From NCBI GenBank assembly GCA_030696045.1, contig JAUYNO010000061.1, positions 1-46,613 on the forward strand: DNA of 46,613 bases. Direction: 5' to 3'. Made by a program: the position numbers and the translations under genes. This document shows, one piece after another, positions 1 to 9,361 of the stretch. The notes below the pieces were generated by a model, which saw nothing but the letters and a program-made list of their open reading frames with translations, searched no databases and was not told the DNA's origin. Numbering within the stretch: position 1 is the first letter of the stretch; the number at the start of each line of letters is the position of its first letter. This stretch comes from Stagnimonas sp. (GTDB taxonomy: Bacteria; Pseudomonadota; Gammaproteobacteria; Nevskiales; Nevskiaceae).

Positions 1-76
1 CCGGAAAGCCTCGCTCCAGAACCTGCTTGACGGCTTCAGCCTTGAACTCGTCCGTGTACTGCCGATTGATGCTCAT
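1..76 (-). CDS. IS3-family transposase OrfA, N-terminal fragment (cut by window edge)
   Basis: Reading the minus strand from the ATG at 76 gives MSINRQYTDEFKAEAVKQVL and a few more residues before the window ends. The DEFKAEAVKQVL stretch is the typical start of the HTH_Tnp_1 helix-turn-helix domain of IS3-family OrfA, the DNA-binding part of the transposase. A good ribosome binding site (GAGAGG) precedes the ATG, which supports the start. Only about 25 residues are visible, so whether the element is intact cannot be judged. Confidence 0.7.
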   Translation of the reverse strand, partial: MSINRQYTDEFKAEAVKQVLERGFP

Positions 77-140
77 AAACACCTCTCTCATTGCCATGAA
101 TTATGGCAACCGGGATGTCTACGAAAAGCTGGCCGGTCCA
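1..140 (-). mobile_element. End of an IS3-family insertion sequence (partial)
   Basis: The left edge of the window carries the first codons of an IS3-type transposase on the minus strand, followed by its upstream leader. The likely outer end of the element is near base 140, where the minus strand reads TGGACCGGCCAGCTTTTCGT. This resembles IS3-family terminal inverted repeats that begin with TG. The leader also contains a perfect 7-bp inverted repeat (TTGCCAT, 5-nt loop, ATGGCAA) at 91-109, just upstream of the transposase start. The other end lies outside the window, so neither the paired terminal repeat nor a target duplication can be checked. The boundary at 140 is inferred by resemblance only. 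Confidence 0.5.
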
Positions 141-182
141 TACCTCACTGAAACCCACCCATATTTTCATGCAATCCATCCA

Positions 183-446
183 ATGACTGACCTGCCACCC
201 CTTCCGGAAGCCAAGCCCGGTAGCTACCGCCACTACAAGGGTGGCGAGTACGAGCTGATCGGTGTCGCCCGACACAGCGAGACTTTCGAGCCACTGGTCG
301 TGTACCGCCCGCTCTACAACGACAGTGGGCTTTGGGTGCGCCCCTATGCCATGTTCTTCGGGCAGATCGAATTCGATGGCCGGCTACAGCCACGGTTCGC
401 CCCGGTTCCCGTGGCCGCCGCTGCCGCGAGCGAGGGTGCCCCGTAG
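183..446 (+). CDS. DUF1653 domain protein
   Basis: A small soluble protein of 87 residues. The sequence PGSYRHYKGGEYELIGVARH, then EPLVVYRPLYN and LWVRPYAMF, matches the DUF1653 family, whose members are about 70-90 residues long and have no established biochemical role. The reading frame is open further upstream, with an ATG at 96, but that part lies inside the insertion sequence leader. The ATG at 183 places the domain at the normal distance from the N-terminus and is therefore preferred. The C-terminus ends in an alanine-rich tail beyond the domain. The gene stands alone between the IS end and a convergent membrane methyltransferase gene. Confidence 0.75.
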   Translation: MTDLPPLPEAKPGSYRHYKGGEYELIGVARHSETFEPLVVYRPLYNDSGLWVRPYAMFFGQIEFDGRLQPRFAPVPVAAAAASEGAP

Positions 447-476
447 CTCCGTGGGTTTCGCTGCGCTGCGCCCACC

Positions 477-1793
477 CTACGTCCGGCCCACGGCGACCGC
501 ACCGGCGGGCCTGTAGCGCAGCCAGGGCAGGCGGCGCCCGAGCCAGGCCAGCAGCCCGTTTTCGTTCATCCACAGCGCATAGCGCACATAGTCGGGGTCG
601 CGGCTCAGGTGCGCTTCTTCGGTCCGGGCCCGCGCGAAATAGATGGCGTTGATGATCAGCAGGTGCAGGCAGTTGCTGATCGCGATGCCGGGGCTGGTGG
701 CTACGAAGGGGATGGCGATCATCCACCAGCTCAGGTTCTTGCTCAGGTAGGCCGGGTGCTTGCTGTAGCGGTAAGGGCCGTCGGTGATGATGCCGCGCGC
801 GGTGAGGTTGGAAAAGCGCAGGCCGAAGGCCACCGTCGACAGCGCATAGGTGGCGAGCAGGCCGACCAGGACCACGGCCCAGACGAATTTCAGCAGTGGC
901 AGCCCGGCCAGCCACTGGCCCCAGACGATGCCGTCCTCGTAGCGCAGGTACTGGTTCTCGACCACCGCGAAGAAAGGCTGGTAGCACATCAGCGCCACCA
1001 GCCAGCCGAAGGCGGTCGGCTCGGCCCAGCGGATGTGGGAGTCGAACAGCCGCAGCGTCATGGTGTAGCCGATGACGCAGAACAGCAGATCGATGGTGAA
1101 GGTGAGGTGGAACAGGAACTCGAACAGCGCATAGCCGCCGCGCGACAGCACCAGCCAGGCGTTGTGGGCGCCGCGCACTTCCTGGCCGACATAGACCACC
1201 ATCAGCGGCACGAAGAAGGCCTTCACCGCCCAGCCGGCGAGGTGATGGCCGATCAGCCGCCGGGCCTCGGCATTGGGCGTCTTGCCGACCAGCAGCAGCC
1301 AGGGCAGGCGGCCCAGATGCCAGTAGCCATCCAGCGGCTGCTTCAGCCGCCCGTCCAGCCACCAGATGTAGAACGGCGCCAGCGCCAGCAGTCCCAGACC
1401 ATAGGTCTTCAGCACCCGCCAGAACGGCTGGTAGAAGGCCCCGTGGTACTCCGGGAACAGGGCATAGGCGCCGGCGATCAACCCCAGGGTCAGCGCCAGA
1501 CCGAGCAGCTTGACCAGGGCGCGCGGCAGGCTGGTGGCGGCGGCGCGCTCCCAGTCCAGGCCGCTGCTGGGGTTGCGGTGCGTGCGCAGCCGGAAGTGCT
1601 CGTGCAGGCCGATCAGCACCGCCACCAGCAGACCGGCCTGCAGGCCGTTGTCGTAGGGATTGCTGGGGTCGGCCGATTGCCGCCAGGCCAGGAACAGCAG
1701 GCCGGCGATGCCCGCCAGCAGGTTGTAGCCGAAGCGGCTGGCGCTGAGCGGCCGCTCCAGCGAGGGCGCGGTGGCGGACGAACGCTCAGGCAT
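477..1793 (-). CDS. Large membrane protein with C-terminal isoprenylcysteine/phospholipid methyltransferase-like domain
   Basis: 438 residues and strongly hydrophobic, with about nine or ten predicted membrane segments. The last 120 or so residues contain [19 protein letters not shown] followed by a hydrophobic stretch and [18 protein letters not shown]. This is the ICMT/PEMT signature that forms the S-adenosylmethionine site (RxxxHPxY and a later RxxxEE). The N-terminal 280 residues add membrane helices not found in the minimal ICMT fold of about 200 residues. The start chosen is the ATG at 1793, which overlaps the cysS stop by 8 bases (ATGCCTGA), so the two are probably translationally coupled. 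The frame is open upstream, but only as out-of-frame cysS sequence. The substrate is unknown: bacterial relatives methylate lipids, small molecules or unknown membrane substrates. Confidence 0.7.
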   Translation of the reverse strand: MPERSSATAPSLERPLSASRFGYNLLAGIAGLLFLAWRQSADPSNPYDNGLQAGLLVAVLIGLHEHFRLRTHRNPSSGLDWERAAATSLPRALVKLLGLALTLGLIAGAYALFPEYHGAFYQPFWRVLKTYGLGLLALAPFYIWWLDGRLKQPLDGYWHLGRLPWLLLVGKTPNAEARRLIGHHLAGWAVKAFFVPLMVVYVGQEVRGAHNAWLVLSRGGYALFEFLFHLTFTIDLLFCVIGYTMTLRLFDSHIRWAEPTAFGWLVALMCYQPFFAVVENQYLRYEDGIVWGQWLAGLPLLKFVWAVVLVGLLATYALSTVAFGLRFSNLTARGIITDGPYRYSKHPAYLSKNLSWWMIAIPFVATSPGIAISNCLHLLIINAIYFARARTEEAHLSRDPDYVRYALWMNENGLLAWLGRRLPWLRYRPAGAVAVGRT

Positions 1794-3168
1794 AGCGCCA
1801 GCGCATCCCGTCCTTGGAATCTTCCAGCAGCACCCCCTGGGCCTTGAGCTGGTCGCGGATGCGGTCCGACTCGGCCCAGTTCCTGGCGGCGCGGGCGGCA
1901 ATGCGCTCGGCGATCAGGGCCTCGATGGCCTCGGGCGCCAGTGCTGTCGCCGCTGACTGCGGCGGCGACCAGGAGAACCAGGCCTCCGGCGCCTGCTGCA
2001 GCAGGCCGAGCAGCAGGCCAGAGTCCAGCAGCTGGGCCTTCAGGCGGGCCTTGTCCGACAGGCTCTCGGCCTTGTTGGCGGCGCGCGCCAGCTCGAATAG
2101 CTCGGCCAGGGCGGCGGGCGTGTTGAGGTCGTCTTCCAGCGCGGCGACGAAGCTGTCTGGCGCCCGCACACCGGCGGCTGGCTCGATATCGGCCAGCTCG
2201 CGCAGGGCGCCGTAGAGACGGTCCAGCTTCTTGCGGGCGTCGGCCACCACCTCTTCATTCCAGTCCAGCGGCTGACGGTAGTGGCCGGTCAGCAGCACCA
2301 GGCGCAGGAGCTCGCCCGGCAGGCGCTGCACCAGGTCGTGCACCAGGGTGACATTGCCCAGCGACTTGCTCATCTTCTCGCCGGCCATGTTGAGAAAGCC
2401 GTTGTGCAGCCAGTAGCGCGCGAAGGGCTTGCCGCCGTGGGCACAGACGCTCTGGGCGATCTCGTTTTCGTGGTGCGGGAAGATCAGGTCGTGGCCGCCG
2501 CCGTGGATGTCGATGGTCTCGCCCAGCAGGGCTTCGGCCATCGCCGAGCATTCGATATGCCAGCCCGGGCGGCCACGGCCCCAGGGCGAATCCCAGCCTG
2601 GCTGCTCGGGTGTCGAGGGCTTCCACAGCACGAAGTCGCCGGCGTGCTTCTTGTAGGGCGCCACCTCGACGCGGGCGCCGGCCATCAGTGACTGCTCGTC
2701 GCGCTTCGACAGCTTGCCGTAGTCGGGAAACGACAGGGTGTGGAACAGCACATGGCCTTCGGCGGCGTAGGCGTGGCCGGCCGCGATCAGCTTCTCGATC
2801 ATGGCGATGATCTGCGGCAGGTGTTCGGTCACCTTGGGTGCGTGGTCGGCCGGCACCACGCCCAGGGCCGCCAGATCTTCGTGATAGGCGGCGGTGTAGC
2901 GGTCGGCGATCACGCCGATGCTGACGCCCTCCTTGGCGGCGGCGGCGTTGATCTTGTCGTCGATGTCGGTGATGTTGCGGACGTAGACCACGTTCGCGTA
3001 GCGGCGGCGCAGCACCCGCGCCAGGGTGTCGAAGACCACGGCGGGCCGGGCATTGCCGATGTGGGCGTAGCTGTAGACCGTCGGCCCGCAGACGTACATC
3101 GTCACCCGATCCGGGTGTTGTGGGCTGAAGGTCTCTTTGCGGCCGCTGAGGGTGTTGTGGAATTGCAT
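1786..3168 (-). CDS. cysS: Cysteinyl-tRNA synthetase
   Basis: Class I aminoacyl-tRNA synthetase that charges tRNA-Cys with cysteine in the cytoplasm. At 460 residues it has the normal bacterial length. Visible signatures are the zinc cysteine at residue 27 in YVCGPTVY, the HIGN version of the HIGH motif at residues 36-39, [15 protein letters not shown], the HHENEIAQS zinc/ATP region, and KMSKS at residues 265-269. The C-terminal tRNA-binding part ends with an anticodon-recognition tail ([20 protein letters not shown]). The ATG at 3168 fits the family N-terminus ([12 protein letters not shown]); no clear Shine-Dalgarno is seen. The membrane methyltransferase gene follows with an 8-base overlap. 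Confidence 0.97.
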   Translation of the reverse strand: MQFHNTLSGRKETFSPQHPDRVTMYVCGPTVYSYAHIGNARPAVVFDTLARVLRRRYANVVYVRNITDIDDKINAAAAKEGVSIGVIADRYTAAYHEDLAALGVVPADHAPKVTEHLPQIIAMIEKLIAAGHAYAAEGHVLFHTLSFPDYGKLSKRDEQSLMAGARVEVAPYKKHAGDFVLWKPSTPEQPGWDSPWGRGRPGWHIECSAMAEALLGETIDIHGGGHDLIFPHHENEIAQSVCAHGGKPFARYWLHNGFLNMAGEKMSKSLGNVTLVHDLVQRLPGELLRLVLLTGHYRQPLDWNEEVVADARKKLDRLYGALRELADIEPAAGVRAPDSFVAALEDDLNTPAALAELFELARAANKAESLSDKARLKAQLLDSGLLLGLLQQAPEAWFSWSPPQSAATALAPEAIEALIAERIAARAARNWAESDRIRDQLKAQGVLLEDSKDGMRWRYA

Positions 3169-3231
3169 CGACGGTCGTTGCCTGCCATTAAAGCGCGCAA
3201 CGATACCGCCAAGCGGCGCTGGCGTCGCCTC

Positions 3232-3357
3232 TCAGAACAGGGTTCCGACCAGGAGCACGCCGGTGGCGACGCCGAGGAGGTAGGCCCAGAAGCCCCAGAC
3301 GTAGCGGGGTTTGACGCGGTTGCGGGCTTCGCGAGAGTCGTAATAGGTGATGGGCAT
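3232..3357 (-). CDS. Possible small single-pass membrane protein (41 aa)
   Basis: A 41-residue frame with a charged, basic N-terminus (MPITYYDSREARNRVKPRY) followed by one hydrophobic segment (WGFWAYLLGVATGVLLVG). The layout is that of a small inner-membrane protein with its N-terminus in the cytoplasm. I do not recognise the family. The start at 3357 is chosen because the upstream extension has no membrane-protein character; there is no clear ribosome binding site. It lies upstream of cysS on the same strand, 63 bases away. It could be a chance frame. Confidence 0.45.
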   Translation of the reverse strand: MPITYYDSREARNRVKPRYVWGFWAYLLGVATGVLLVGTLF

Positions 3358-3651
3358 GAAAAATGATCGCTGTGGCCAGGAGTTTGCGGTGCAATTTGCG
3401 TGACTAAGCGAACAGAGCGCTAGGTATGCCGAGGCAAGAAGCATTCCACGAGATCGTTAACTCACCATGACTGTAGTCCGGCGTCCGGGTTTGCGAACTC
3501 CCGATATCAGGGGAGTGAGCCCCACGCGAACGAAGTCGTGGCGAGAGCGGAGCACGGCAAGGCTGTCGCCTGCGCAAGACCCGGCTGCAAAGGCTTGTAG
3601 GGAATGTTCGCAATCAATACGAGCACTGGCTCGGCGCTGTGCTGCGGAGAT
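3358..3651. other. Intergenic region without a recognised gene
   Basis: About 290 bases between the possible small membrane protein and the NUDIX gene. Frames on both strands are short, arginine- and serine-rich, and lack family resemblance. I see no tRNA, terminator or clear promoter here. The middle (about 3476-3600) is GC-rich with several short inverted words and could be a degenerate dispersed repeat, but I cannot support that from one copy. Confidence 0.4.
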
Positions 3652-4242
3652 TCAGCTTGCCTCGGCCAGCCAGCTGGTCAGTTCGGTCTGGTCGGCGCGC
3701 GCGGGGCGGCGGGTCAGGTCCAACTGGTGGAATCGCGGCTGGCCGGCGCTGCGGTCGGCGAAGAAGTAGCGCAGGCTCTGATAGATGGTCGGGAAGGCGA
3801 TCTCCTCCCAGGGAATCTCGTCCTCGCGCATCAGCCGGACCTCGCTGCTCTCCGAGGTTGGGCCAAACTGCTCGTCGAGCAGACGGCCACGGTGGATCAG
3901 GTAGACCTGATTGACGTAGGGCACGTTGATCACCGCCATCAGGTCATCAATGGCGATCTGCGCCTGCGATTCCTCCAACGCCTCGCGCGCGGCTCCCTGG
4001 CCGCTGGTCTCGCCCAGTTCCATGAAGCCGGCCGGGAAGGTCCACTTGCCGAAGCGCGGCTCGATATTGCGCTTGCACATCAGTACCCGGCCATCGGCTG
4101 CCACCGGCACCACACCCACGATGACCTTGGGGTTGAGGTAGTGGATGGTCGAGCAGGCAGGGCAGACGTGACGCGGCAGATGATCGCCGTCGTCCGGAAC
4201 GCGAATTACCACTTCGGCGCCGCAGGCGCTGCAGAACTTCAT
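3652..4242 (-). CDS. NUDIX hydrolase with N-terminal zinc ribbon
   Basis: A 196-residue soluble protein. The N-terminus has a zinc-ribbon pattern (MKFCSACGAEV, then HVCPACSTIHYLNPKV), giving two CxxC pairs. The NUDIX box follows: GFMELGETSGQGAAREALEE (the GxxxxxEx7REUxEExGU pattern), which binds the metal for hydrolysing nucleoside diphosphate-X substrates. The architecture resembles NudC-type and related zinc-ribbon NUDIX proteins but is shorter than NADH pyrophosphatase NudC, so ADP-ribose or NAD-like substrates are only a guess. The start at 4242 gives the natural zinc-ribbon N-terminus. A longer frame upstream merely translates the adjacent tRNA-Leu gene. The gene lies 38 bases downstream of that tRNA and may be read from the same promoter. 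Confidence 0.85.
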   Translation of the reverse strand: MKFCSACGAEVVIRVPDDGDHLPRHVCPACSTIHYLNPKVIVGVVPVAADGRVLMCKRNIEPRFGKWTFPAGFMELGETSGQGAAREALEESQAQIAIDDLMAVINVPYVNQVYLIHRGRLLDEQFGPTSESSEVRLMREDEIPWEEIAFPTIYQSLRYFFADRSAGQPRFHQLDLTRRPARADQTELTSWLAEAS

Positions 4243-4280
4243 GACTGCCCGTTGGCGCGCCCCGCCAGCGCGACTCTGAT

Positions 4281-4368
4281 TGGTGCCTGAGGAGAGACTC
4301 GAACTCTCACAAGGGGTTGCCTCGGCGGATTTTGAGTCCGCTGCGTCTACCGATTCCGCCACTCAGGC
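4281..4368 (-). tRNA. tRNA-Leu (anticodon CAA)
   Basis: The minus strand folds as a long-variable-arm tRNA. The acceptor arm is GCCTGAG paired with CTCAGGC, the discriminator is A, and CCA is encoded in the gene. The anticodon stem GCGGA/TCCGC carries the loop CTCAAAA, so the anticodon is CAA, reading UUG leucine codons. The T arm contains GAGAGTTCGAGTCTCTC. The extended variable arm fits a class II leucine tRNA of 88 bases including CCA. Confidence 0.96.
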
Positions 4369-4378
4369 GCGGCCCGGG

Positions 4379-4384
4379 ATTATA
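4379..4384 (-). promoter_or_regulatory. -10 box of the tRNA-Leu promoter
   Basis: The minus strand reads a perfect TATAAT here, ending 10 bases before the mature tRNA 5' end at 4368. That is the usual spacing for a tRNA promoter with a short leader. A convincing -35 hexamer at 16-18 bases is not visible; TTGTCC at 4407-4412 is about 22 bases away, which is too far. The NUDIX gene downstream may share this promoter. Confidence 0.5.
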
Positions 4385-4440
4385 GCCGGCTCGGCCGTCG
4401 CATCTGGGACAATGCGCCAGCAACCGACAACACAGCCTGA

Positions 4441-5472
4441 ATGCGCCGACAAGACTTTCACTACCAGCTGCCCGACGAACTGATCGCCCGGCATCCCATC
4501 GAGCCCCGATCCGCCTCACGCCTGCTGCACCTGGCCGCCGATGGCCTGCGGGATTGCCAGATGCTGGACCTGCCAGAGCTGCTGGCGCCCGGTGACCTGG
4601 TGGTTTTCAACGATACCCGGGTGATCAAGGCGCGGCTGCTGGGCCACAAGCCCACCGGCGGGCGCGCGGAAATCCTGATCGAGCGGGTGCTCGGGCCGAT
4701 GGAAGTACTGGCCCAGCTCGGGGTCAGCAAGAAGCCCAGGCCCGGCGGCGAGATCCGGGTTGGCGAGGGGGCTTTCACGCTGCTGGGGCGGGAAGACGAT
4801 CTGTTCCAGCTGCGCTGGCAGGGGCCGGGCGATGTCTGGTCCCTGATGGAACGCAGCGGCGAGCTGCCGCTGCCGCCCTACTTCGAGCGCGCCCCCGACG
4901 CCAATGACGAGACCCGCTATCAGACCCTGTTTGCCGAGCGTCCGGGCGCGGTGGCGGCACCTACCGCCAGCCTGCACTTCGATCCGCCGCTGCTGGCCGC
5001 CCTGGAGGCGCGCGGCGTACACAGCGCCCGGGTGACGCTGCATGTCGGCGCCGGCACCTTCCAGCCAGTGCGGGTCGACGATCTCAGCCAGCACCGGATG
5101 CACTCGGAGTGGTACGAGGTCGGTGCCGCGACGGTCGCAGCGGTCGCGGCGACCCGGCGCGACGGGGGGCGGGTGGTGGCGGTTGGCACCACGGTGGCGC
5201 GGGCGCTGGAGTCGGCGGCGCGCGACGGCGAACTGCGGGCCGGCACCGGCGAGACCCGGCTGTTCATCACGCCGGGCTACCGCTTCGCCGTGGTGGATCG
5301 CCTGCTGACCAACTTCCATCTGCCGGAATCGACCCTGCTGATGCTGGTCAGCGCCTTTGGCGGCGCGGCAGCACTGAAGGCCGCCTATGCCCACGCCATC
5401 GCCCAGCGCTACCGCTTCTTCAGCTATGGCGACGCCATGCTGATTGACCAGCAGATCCAGACCGACGCTTGA
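4441..5472 (+). CDS. queA: S-adenosylmethionine:tRNA ribosyltransferase-isomerase
   Basis: QueA transfers the ribosyl group of S-adenosylmethionine to preQ1 in tRNA, forming epoxyqueuosine, the penultimate step of queuosine synthesis. The 343-residue protein has the family's N-terminal [19 protein letters not shown], then [13 protein letters not shown], and the conserved C-terminal half with [21 protein letters not shown] and [18 protein letters not shown]. Length is normal. It starts at an ATG with no strong Shine-Dalgarno. It is the first gene of the queA/tgt pair, although here a small antisense gene sits between them. It is divergent from tRNA-Leu. Confidence 0.96.
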   Translation: MRRQDFHYQLPDELIARHPIEPRSASRLLHLAADGLRDCQMLDLPELLAPGDLVVFNDTRVIKARLLGHKPTGGRAEILIERVLGPMEVLAQLGVSKKPRPGGEIRVGEGAFTLLGREDDLFQLRWQGPGDVWSLMERSGELPLPPYFERAPDANDETRYQTLFAERPGAVAAPTASLHFDPPLLAALEARGVHSARVTLHVGAGTFQPVRVDDLSQHRMHSEWYEVGAATVAAVAATRRDGGRVVAVGTTVARALESAARDGELRAGTGETRLFITPGYRFAVVDRLLTNFHLPESTLLMLVSAFGGAAALKAAYAHAIAQRYRFFSYGDAMLIDQQIQTDA

Positions 5473-5500
5473 ACCGGTGGCCGGCCGCGTGGCCGGCGGC

Positions 5501-6960
<1,460 letters not shown>

Positions 6961-6963
6961 CCC

Positions 6964-7830
6964 ATGCGCTGGAGAGACGGACGCCGCAGCAGCAATGTCG
7001 AGGATGGCGGTGGTCGCGGCGGTTTTTTCCTGGGCGGTGGCAAGCTCGGCCTCGGCGGTGTCGCCGCCGTGGTGGTGATCAGCCTGTTGCTGGGCAAGAA
7101 CCCGCTCGAGATGCTGGCCCTGGTCACCGGCATGACCGGCGGCGGACCGGTGCCGACCCAGTCCGCCGAACCTTCGGCCGAGAACCAGCAGAACCGCGAC
7201 TTCGTCGCCGCCATCCTGGGCGAGACCGAGGATGTCTGGGGCGCAATCTTTCAGGCCAGCGGCGGCCAGTACGAGCAACCCCGGCTGGTGCTGTTCTCCG
7301 GCGGAGTGCAGACCGCCTGCGGCGGCGCCAGCAGCGCCAGCGGGCCGTTCTACTGCCCCGGCGATCACAAGGTCTATCTCGACACCGGCTTCTTCGCCGA
7401 AATGCGCGCGCGCCTGGGCGGTGGCGGCGACTTCGCCGAGGCCTATGTGATTGCCCACGAAGTCGGCCACCACGTGCAGACCCTGACTGGCGTCTCCGCC
7501 CGCATCAATGAGGCGCGCCGCGCTGGTCAGGACCTGAAGGGTGACGGCGGTCTACTGGTGCGCCAGGAGCTGCAGGCCGATTGCTACGCGGGCCTCTGGG
7601 CCTACCAAGCCCAGCAGCGCCACCAGTGGCTGGAGCCGGGCGATATCGAGGAAGCCCTGAACACCGCCACCGCCATCGGCGACGACCGCCTGCAGAAGCA
7701 GGCGCAGGGCGAGGTGGTGCCCGACGCCTTCACCCACGGCAGCGCCGAGCAGCGGGTGCGCTGGTTCAAGCGCGGTTTCGAGACGGGCGAGGTTGCCGGC
7801 TGCGATACCTTCTCGGCGAAGCAGCTCTAA
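6964..7830 (+). CDS. ypfJ: Neutral zinc metallopeptidase (YpfJ family)
   Basis: 288 residues: a short charged N-terminus (MRWRDGRRSSNVEDGGG), one membrane segment at about residues 22-43, then a periplasmic or extracellular domain. The zinc-binding HEVGHH motif is at residues 165-170 in AYVIAHEVGHHVQTLTG, with a downstream glutamate candidate in RQELQADCYAGLWAY. This is the putative neutral zinc metallopeptidase family (PF04228), membrane-anchored proteins of unknown substrate. The GGSS-type linker and the FYCPGDHKVYLDTGFF motif are characteristic. It follows tgt by 3 bases and is probably cotranscribed. Its stop overlaps the convergent amine oxidase gene by 4 bases. Confidence 0.9.
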   Translation: MRWRDGRRSSNVEDGGGRGGFFLGGGKLGLGGVAAVVVISLLLGKNPLEMLALVTGMTGGGPVPTQSAEPSAENQQNRDFVAAILGETEDVWGAIFQASGGQYEQPRLVLFSGGVQTACGGASSASGPFYCPGDHKVYLDTGFFAEMRARLGGGGDFAEAYVIAHEVGHHVQTLTGVSARINEARRAGQDLKGDGGLLVRQELQADCYAGLWAYQAQQRHQWLEPGDIEEALNTATAIGDDRLQKQAQGEVVPDAFTHGSAEQRVRWFKRGFETGEVAGCDTFSAKQL

Positions 7831-9353
7831 AGCGCGGCGATCACTTCGGCCGCCGCTCGCTGCCCCGACCGCAGCGCCCCGTCGAAGTAGCCATTCCAGA
7901 TTTCGGCCGTTTCGGTGCCGGCCCAGTGCAGGCGGCCGATGGGCGCGCGCAGCGCCTCGCCGTAGTCGAGCCAGACGCCGGGTGGGAAATAGCCGGCGTA
8001 GCAGCCGCGACTGAATTCCTCCTCGCTCCAGCTCTGCTCGATGTATTCGAGCGGCTCTGCAGCGGCGGCGCCGAAGTAGCGCACGAAGCTGTCGATCACT
8101 CCCTGGCGGCGCTGCTCGGGCGTCCACGCCAGGGCTTTGCGGCCGTCCGCGCCTTCGATGAAACCCATCATCACGCCGATGTGAGCATCGGGTGGTGAGT
8201 TGTCAAAAGTGATCTTTACCGGCCCGGTGTCGCTGGTGACCTGGCCGTTGAGGCCGGCCTCGCGCCAGAACGGCGTCGGGTAGACGCACTGCACCTTGAT
8301 TACCGTGCCCATCGGCACCCGCTGGGTGAGCTGGTCGCGCAGGCCGCCCAGCGGCGGCGAGTACCGCATGCGGCCGGCCAGGGTCGGCGACAGCGCGAAG
8401 ATCGCGCGCTGCGCCCGAACCGAAAAGCCCTCGCCGGACACGGTCACACCGCTGGCGTCCTGGGCCACGTCGCGCACCACGCGGCCGAGGCGGATGCGGC
8501 CCGTCAGGGGCTCGGCGAGCTTGATCGAAATGAGCTGGCTGCCGCCGACGACGCGCGAGTCCTGCGCACCGTTCTCGGTGTTGATGAGATTGTCGAGCGA
8601 GCCGGCGCTGTGGATGTAGAACAGCACGTGCAGCAGTGAGAGGTCGCGCGGCTGCGCCGAGAACACCGACTCGATGACCAGCTGCAGCAGGGCCTTGCCG
8701 CCCGGTGAGACCAGGTTGGCGTCGATCCATGACTGGAAGGTCTGGCTGTCCCAGCTCACCGCGCTGGTGGCGGTCCAGGGCTGGTCGAGTGGCACCTCGG
8801 CGGCCATGCCGTTGAGCAGCTGGATGGCGACGGCGGCCTCGGCGGCGCCGACCGGGTCCGTTGGCGGCAGGCGGTTCAGGCCCAGGCCCAGCGGGTCGGC
8901 CGGAAACAGGTTGCCATAGGGCACGGCCAGGCCGTTGCGATAGTCCAGATAGTCGCCGTCGTCGAAGGTCTTGAAAGTTTCCAGGCCGAGGTCGGCAAGG
9001 GTTTGCAGCACCAGATCCTGGGTCGGGCCGACCCATTGCCCACCGATCTCGACGATGGTGCCGGCTTGGGCGCCCGGTGCGGTCACGGGATGGTTCAGGG
9101 TGCGGCCGCCGACCCGCGCTCGCGCTTCCAGCACCAGCACCTGCTTGCCAGCCGCCGCGAGCGTGCGCGCGGCCATCAGCCCGGCGAGACCGGCGCCGAC
9201 GACAACTGCCTCGGTGTCTTCCTGCGTCGGCGTGGCCGCGCCCGCATCGGGCAAGGGTGAGTTGCCGCAGGCGGCGAGGGTGGCGCCGGCCCCTACGCCG
9301 GCGAGGCCGGTCAGCAGTTCGCGGCGAGTAAGCGCGTTGTCATTGATGTTCAT
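7827..9353 (-). CDS. Flavin-containing monoamine oxidase with Tat lipoprotein signal
   Basis: 508 residues. The N-terminus has a twin-arginine motif (TRRELLTGLAG at residues 9-19), a glycine/alanine-rich hydrophobic region, and a lipobox ending at Cys29 (LAAC). The folded enzyme should therefore be exported by Tat and lipid-anchored. The FAD Rossmann motif GAGLAG is at residues 53-58, followed by VLEARARVGGR. Further amine oxidase signatures are IEIGGQWVGPTQ and, near the C-terminus, LHWAGTETAEIWNGYFDGAL. Members oxidise primary or polyamines to aldehyde, ammonia and hydrogen peroxide; the substrate here is unknown. It starts 8 bases after the nitrilase-like gene stops and is probably cotranscribed with it and the TetR gene. 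Confidence 0.92.
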   Translation of the reverse strand: MNINDNALTRRELLTGLAGVGAGATLAACGNSPLPDAGAATPTQEDTEAVVVGAGLAGLMAARTLAAAGKQVLVLEARARVGGRTLNHPVTAPGAQAGTIVEIGGQWVGPTQDLVLQTLADLGLETFKTFDDGDYLDYRNGLAVPYGNLFPADPLGLGLNRLPPTDPVGAAEAAVAIQLLNGMAAEVPLDQPWTATSAVSWDSQTFQSWIDANLVSPGGKALLQLVIESVFSAQPRDLSLLHVLFYIHSAGSLDNLINTENGAQDSRVVGGSQLISIKLAEPLTGRIRLGRVVRDVAQDASGVTVSGEGFSVRAQRAIFALSPTLAGRMRYSPPLGGLRDQLTQRVPMGTVIKVQCVYPTPFWREAGLNGQVTSDTGPVKITFDNSPPDAHIGVMMGFIEGADGRKALAWTPEQRRQGVIDSFVRYFGAAAAEPLEYIEQSWSEEEFSRGCYAGYFPPGVWLDYGEALRAPIGRLHWAGTETAEIWNGYFDGALRSGQRAAAEVIAAL

Positions 9354-9361
9354 GGTGGGGC

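Noticed and set aside
27..182. Upstream part of the DUF1653 frame
   Set aside because: It lies in the insertion sequence end and leader and has no family resemblance; the domain begins after 183.
609..1847. Long plus-strand frame opposite the methyltransferase gene
   Set aside because: The translation is Gln/Arg/Gly-rich without motifs, while the minus strand encodes a clear membrane protein.
4243..4362. N-terminal extension of the NUDIX protein starting at 4362
   Set aside because: The extra residues are the translation of the tRNA-Leu gene; the zinc-ribbon start at 4242 fits the family.
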